NCBI GenBank assembly: GCA_023146355.1
Contig: JAGLCH010000232.1
Location: forward strand, 1 to 7,105
Length of the DNA: 7,105 nt
Origin: Bacteriovoracaceae bacterium
GTDB taxonomy: Bacteria > Bdellovibrionota > Bacteriovoracia > Bacteriovoracales > Bacteriovoracaceae
Reading direction: 5' to 3'
Numbering within the stretch: the stretch's first letter is position 1; each line of letters starts with the position of its first letter. Under the pieces are notes generated by a model. It ran no database searches, was not told where the DNA came from, and was given only the letters and a program-made list of their open reading frames with translations. Position numbers and translations under genes: made by a program. Shown in pieces: positions 6,215-7,105 of this stretch.

Positions 6215-7105
6215 CTAGTTGACACCTGCAGGGAGTTTCTCACCCTTTAGTCCAGCTATGATGTTATTGGCGCAGAGCTCACTCATTGCTGTACGGGACT
6301 CAAAGTCTGCAGATCCAATATGAGGAGTGATCACAACATTCTTAAGCTTATGTAGGCGATTATCCATTGGTAGTGGTTCAGGAGTGGTTACATCAAGCCC
6401 TGCACCCCAAATCTCCCCCTTTTCGATAGCATGAATCAATTCATCTTGAACTACAACTTCACCTCTCGCAGTATTGATGAAAATAGCGCTATTTTTCATT
6501 GCAGCAAATGCCTTAATGTCGAAGAGGTGCTTGGTATCTGGAGTAAGGGGGCAATGGACTGAGATAAAATCACTTTCACGAAGTAAAACCTCAAAATCAA
6601 CTTTTTGTGCCGCCATTTTATTTTCAGCATTAATTTTTCGAGTATTGGCGGTGTAGATGATCTTCATATCCCATCCAAAGTGGCATTTTTGGGCCATGGC
6701 CTGGCCAATTCTGCCCATTCCTACAATTCCAAGGGTTTTTCCCTTAAGGCGAGGCCCAAGGTATCCCATTGGCTCCCAGGTTTTCCAGCTTTTAAGCTCG
6801 GTACTCGACTCTTTAATCCTTCTGGCAACGGATATGAGGAGAGCAAATGCAATATCGGAAGTAGCATCAGTTAGAACTTCGGGTGTATTGCCCACAAAAA
6901 TTCCCCTCTTGCTAGCATGGGTTACATCAATATTGTTGTATCCTACTGCGTAGTTACTGATTACTTTCAGGTCAGGGCATTGGTCAATAAAATCACTATC
7001 AATTGGGTCGGCCAGCATCGAAATCAGGCCATTTGCCCCCTGACATAGGTTAATTAATTCTTTTTTAGAAATAGTGGTCTCTTTATCCCATATTACTACT
7101 TCAAC
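6215..7105 (-). CDS. D-2-hydroxyacid dehydrogenase, glyoxylate/hydroxypyruvate reductase type, 5' end missing
   Basis: This NAD(P)-dependent enzyme would reduce glyoxylate or hydroxypyruvate, or oxidise D-glycerate, in the cytoplasm. The visible 296 residues end in AGVN and a TAG stop. Numbered from the window edge, they show AVGYNNID (53-60) at the substrate-domain junction, the Rossmann motif GMGRIG (129-134), NTARGE (211-216) with catalytic Arg214, DVTTPEP (238-244) with Glu243, and TPHIGSA (260-266) with His262. The ARG/PEP/PHIGSA set is typical of GyaR/GRHPR enzymes. An NTRK segment after the second strand could favour NADP, which is inference. The frame stays open through ATG 7018 to the edge, adding 29 residues (beginning VEVVIWDK, later GLIS) that match the expected N-terminal domain. 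The true start is therefore outside the window. It converges on the protease gene with 7 bases between stops. Confidence 0.9.
   Translation of the reverse strand, partial: VEVVIWDKETTISKKELINLCQGANGLISMLADPIDSDFIDQCPDLKVISNYAVGYNNIDVTHASKRGIFVGNTPEVLTDATSDIAFALLISVARRIKESSTELKSWKTWEPMGYLGPRLKGKTLGIVGMGRIGQAMAQKCHFGWDMKIIYTANTRKINAENKMAAQKVDFEVLLRESDFISVHCPLTPDTKHLFDIKAFAAMKNSAIFINTARGEVVVQDELIHAIEKGEIWGAGLDVTTPEPLPMDNRLHKLKNVVITPHIGSADFESRTAMSELCANNIIAGLKGEKLPAGVN

Noticed and set aside
5840..6250. 136-codon plus-strand open frame overlapping the protease 3' half
   Set aside because: It is an out-of-frame shadow of the protease gene, which has all family motifs in its own frame; the shadow shows no motif.
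6657..6953. 98-codon plus-strand open frame opposite the dehydrogenase
   Set aside because: Antisense shadow of the Rossmann domain coding region, without a ribosome binding site or recognisable product.

Overview
The window looks like chromosomal core DNA of a Gram-negative bacterium. The most likely source is the predatory Bdellovibrionota, in particular a Bacteriovorax/Peredibacter-like lineage. This placement is inference. It rests on moderate-to-low GC, a TilS and an FtsH of ordinary bacterial type, and a secreted V8/trypsin-like protease whose sequence pattern (CEG-x-RF near the N-terminus, a PSGLP segment, a late CRRV...GEDV segment) I associate with Bdellovibrio-type proteases. No phage, IS, CRISPR array or toxin-antitoxin module is visible.

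Layout, left to right. Positions 1-430 have no gene I can support; they hold short AT-rich direct repeats and some possible RNA structure. A leftward tRNA-Arg(CCU) gene (466-542) with encoded CCA follows, closed by an intrinsic terminator at 434-458. After a 175-base divergent gap comes a rightward block: tilS (TTG start, tRNA-Ile lysidine synthetase), ftsH (membrane AAA+ zinc protease, with its own good promoter), folP (dihydropteroate synthase, start overlapping the ftsH end by 26 bases), a small VOC-fold protein that appears to be leaderless, and an exported trypsin-like serine protease. A leftward D-2-hydroxyacid dehydrogenase (glyoxylate/hydroxypyruvate reductase type) converges on the protease gene with a 7-base gap and runs off the right edge without its start.

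The tilS-ftsH-folP neighbourhood is an old housekeeping arrangement: tilS lies near ftsH in Firmicutes and ftsH-folP are adjacent in enterobacteria. The genes share no pathway. They cover decoding of AUA codons, membrane protein quality control and folate synthesis. The VOC protein and the protease look like lineage-specific additions to the end of the block.

I found no convincing new multi-gene system. The points most worth a second look are: a folP product whose loop-2 ESTRP motif lacks the usual arginine and whose DPGxGFGK motif is altered; an apparently leaderless VOC gene; a secreted protease with Glu where the catalytic Asp is expected; a TilS with Trp in the HHxDDxxET motif; and possible RNA structure at 315-417.
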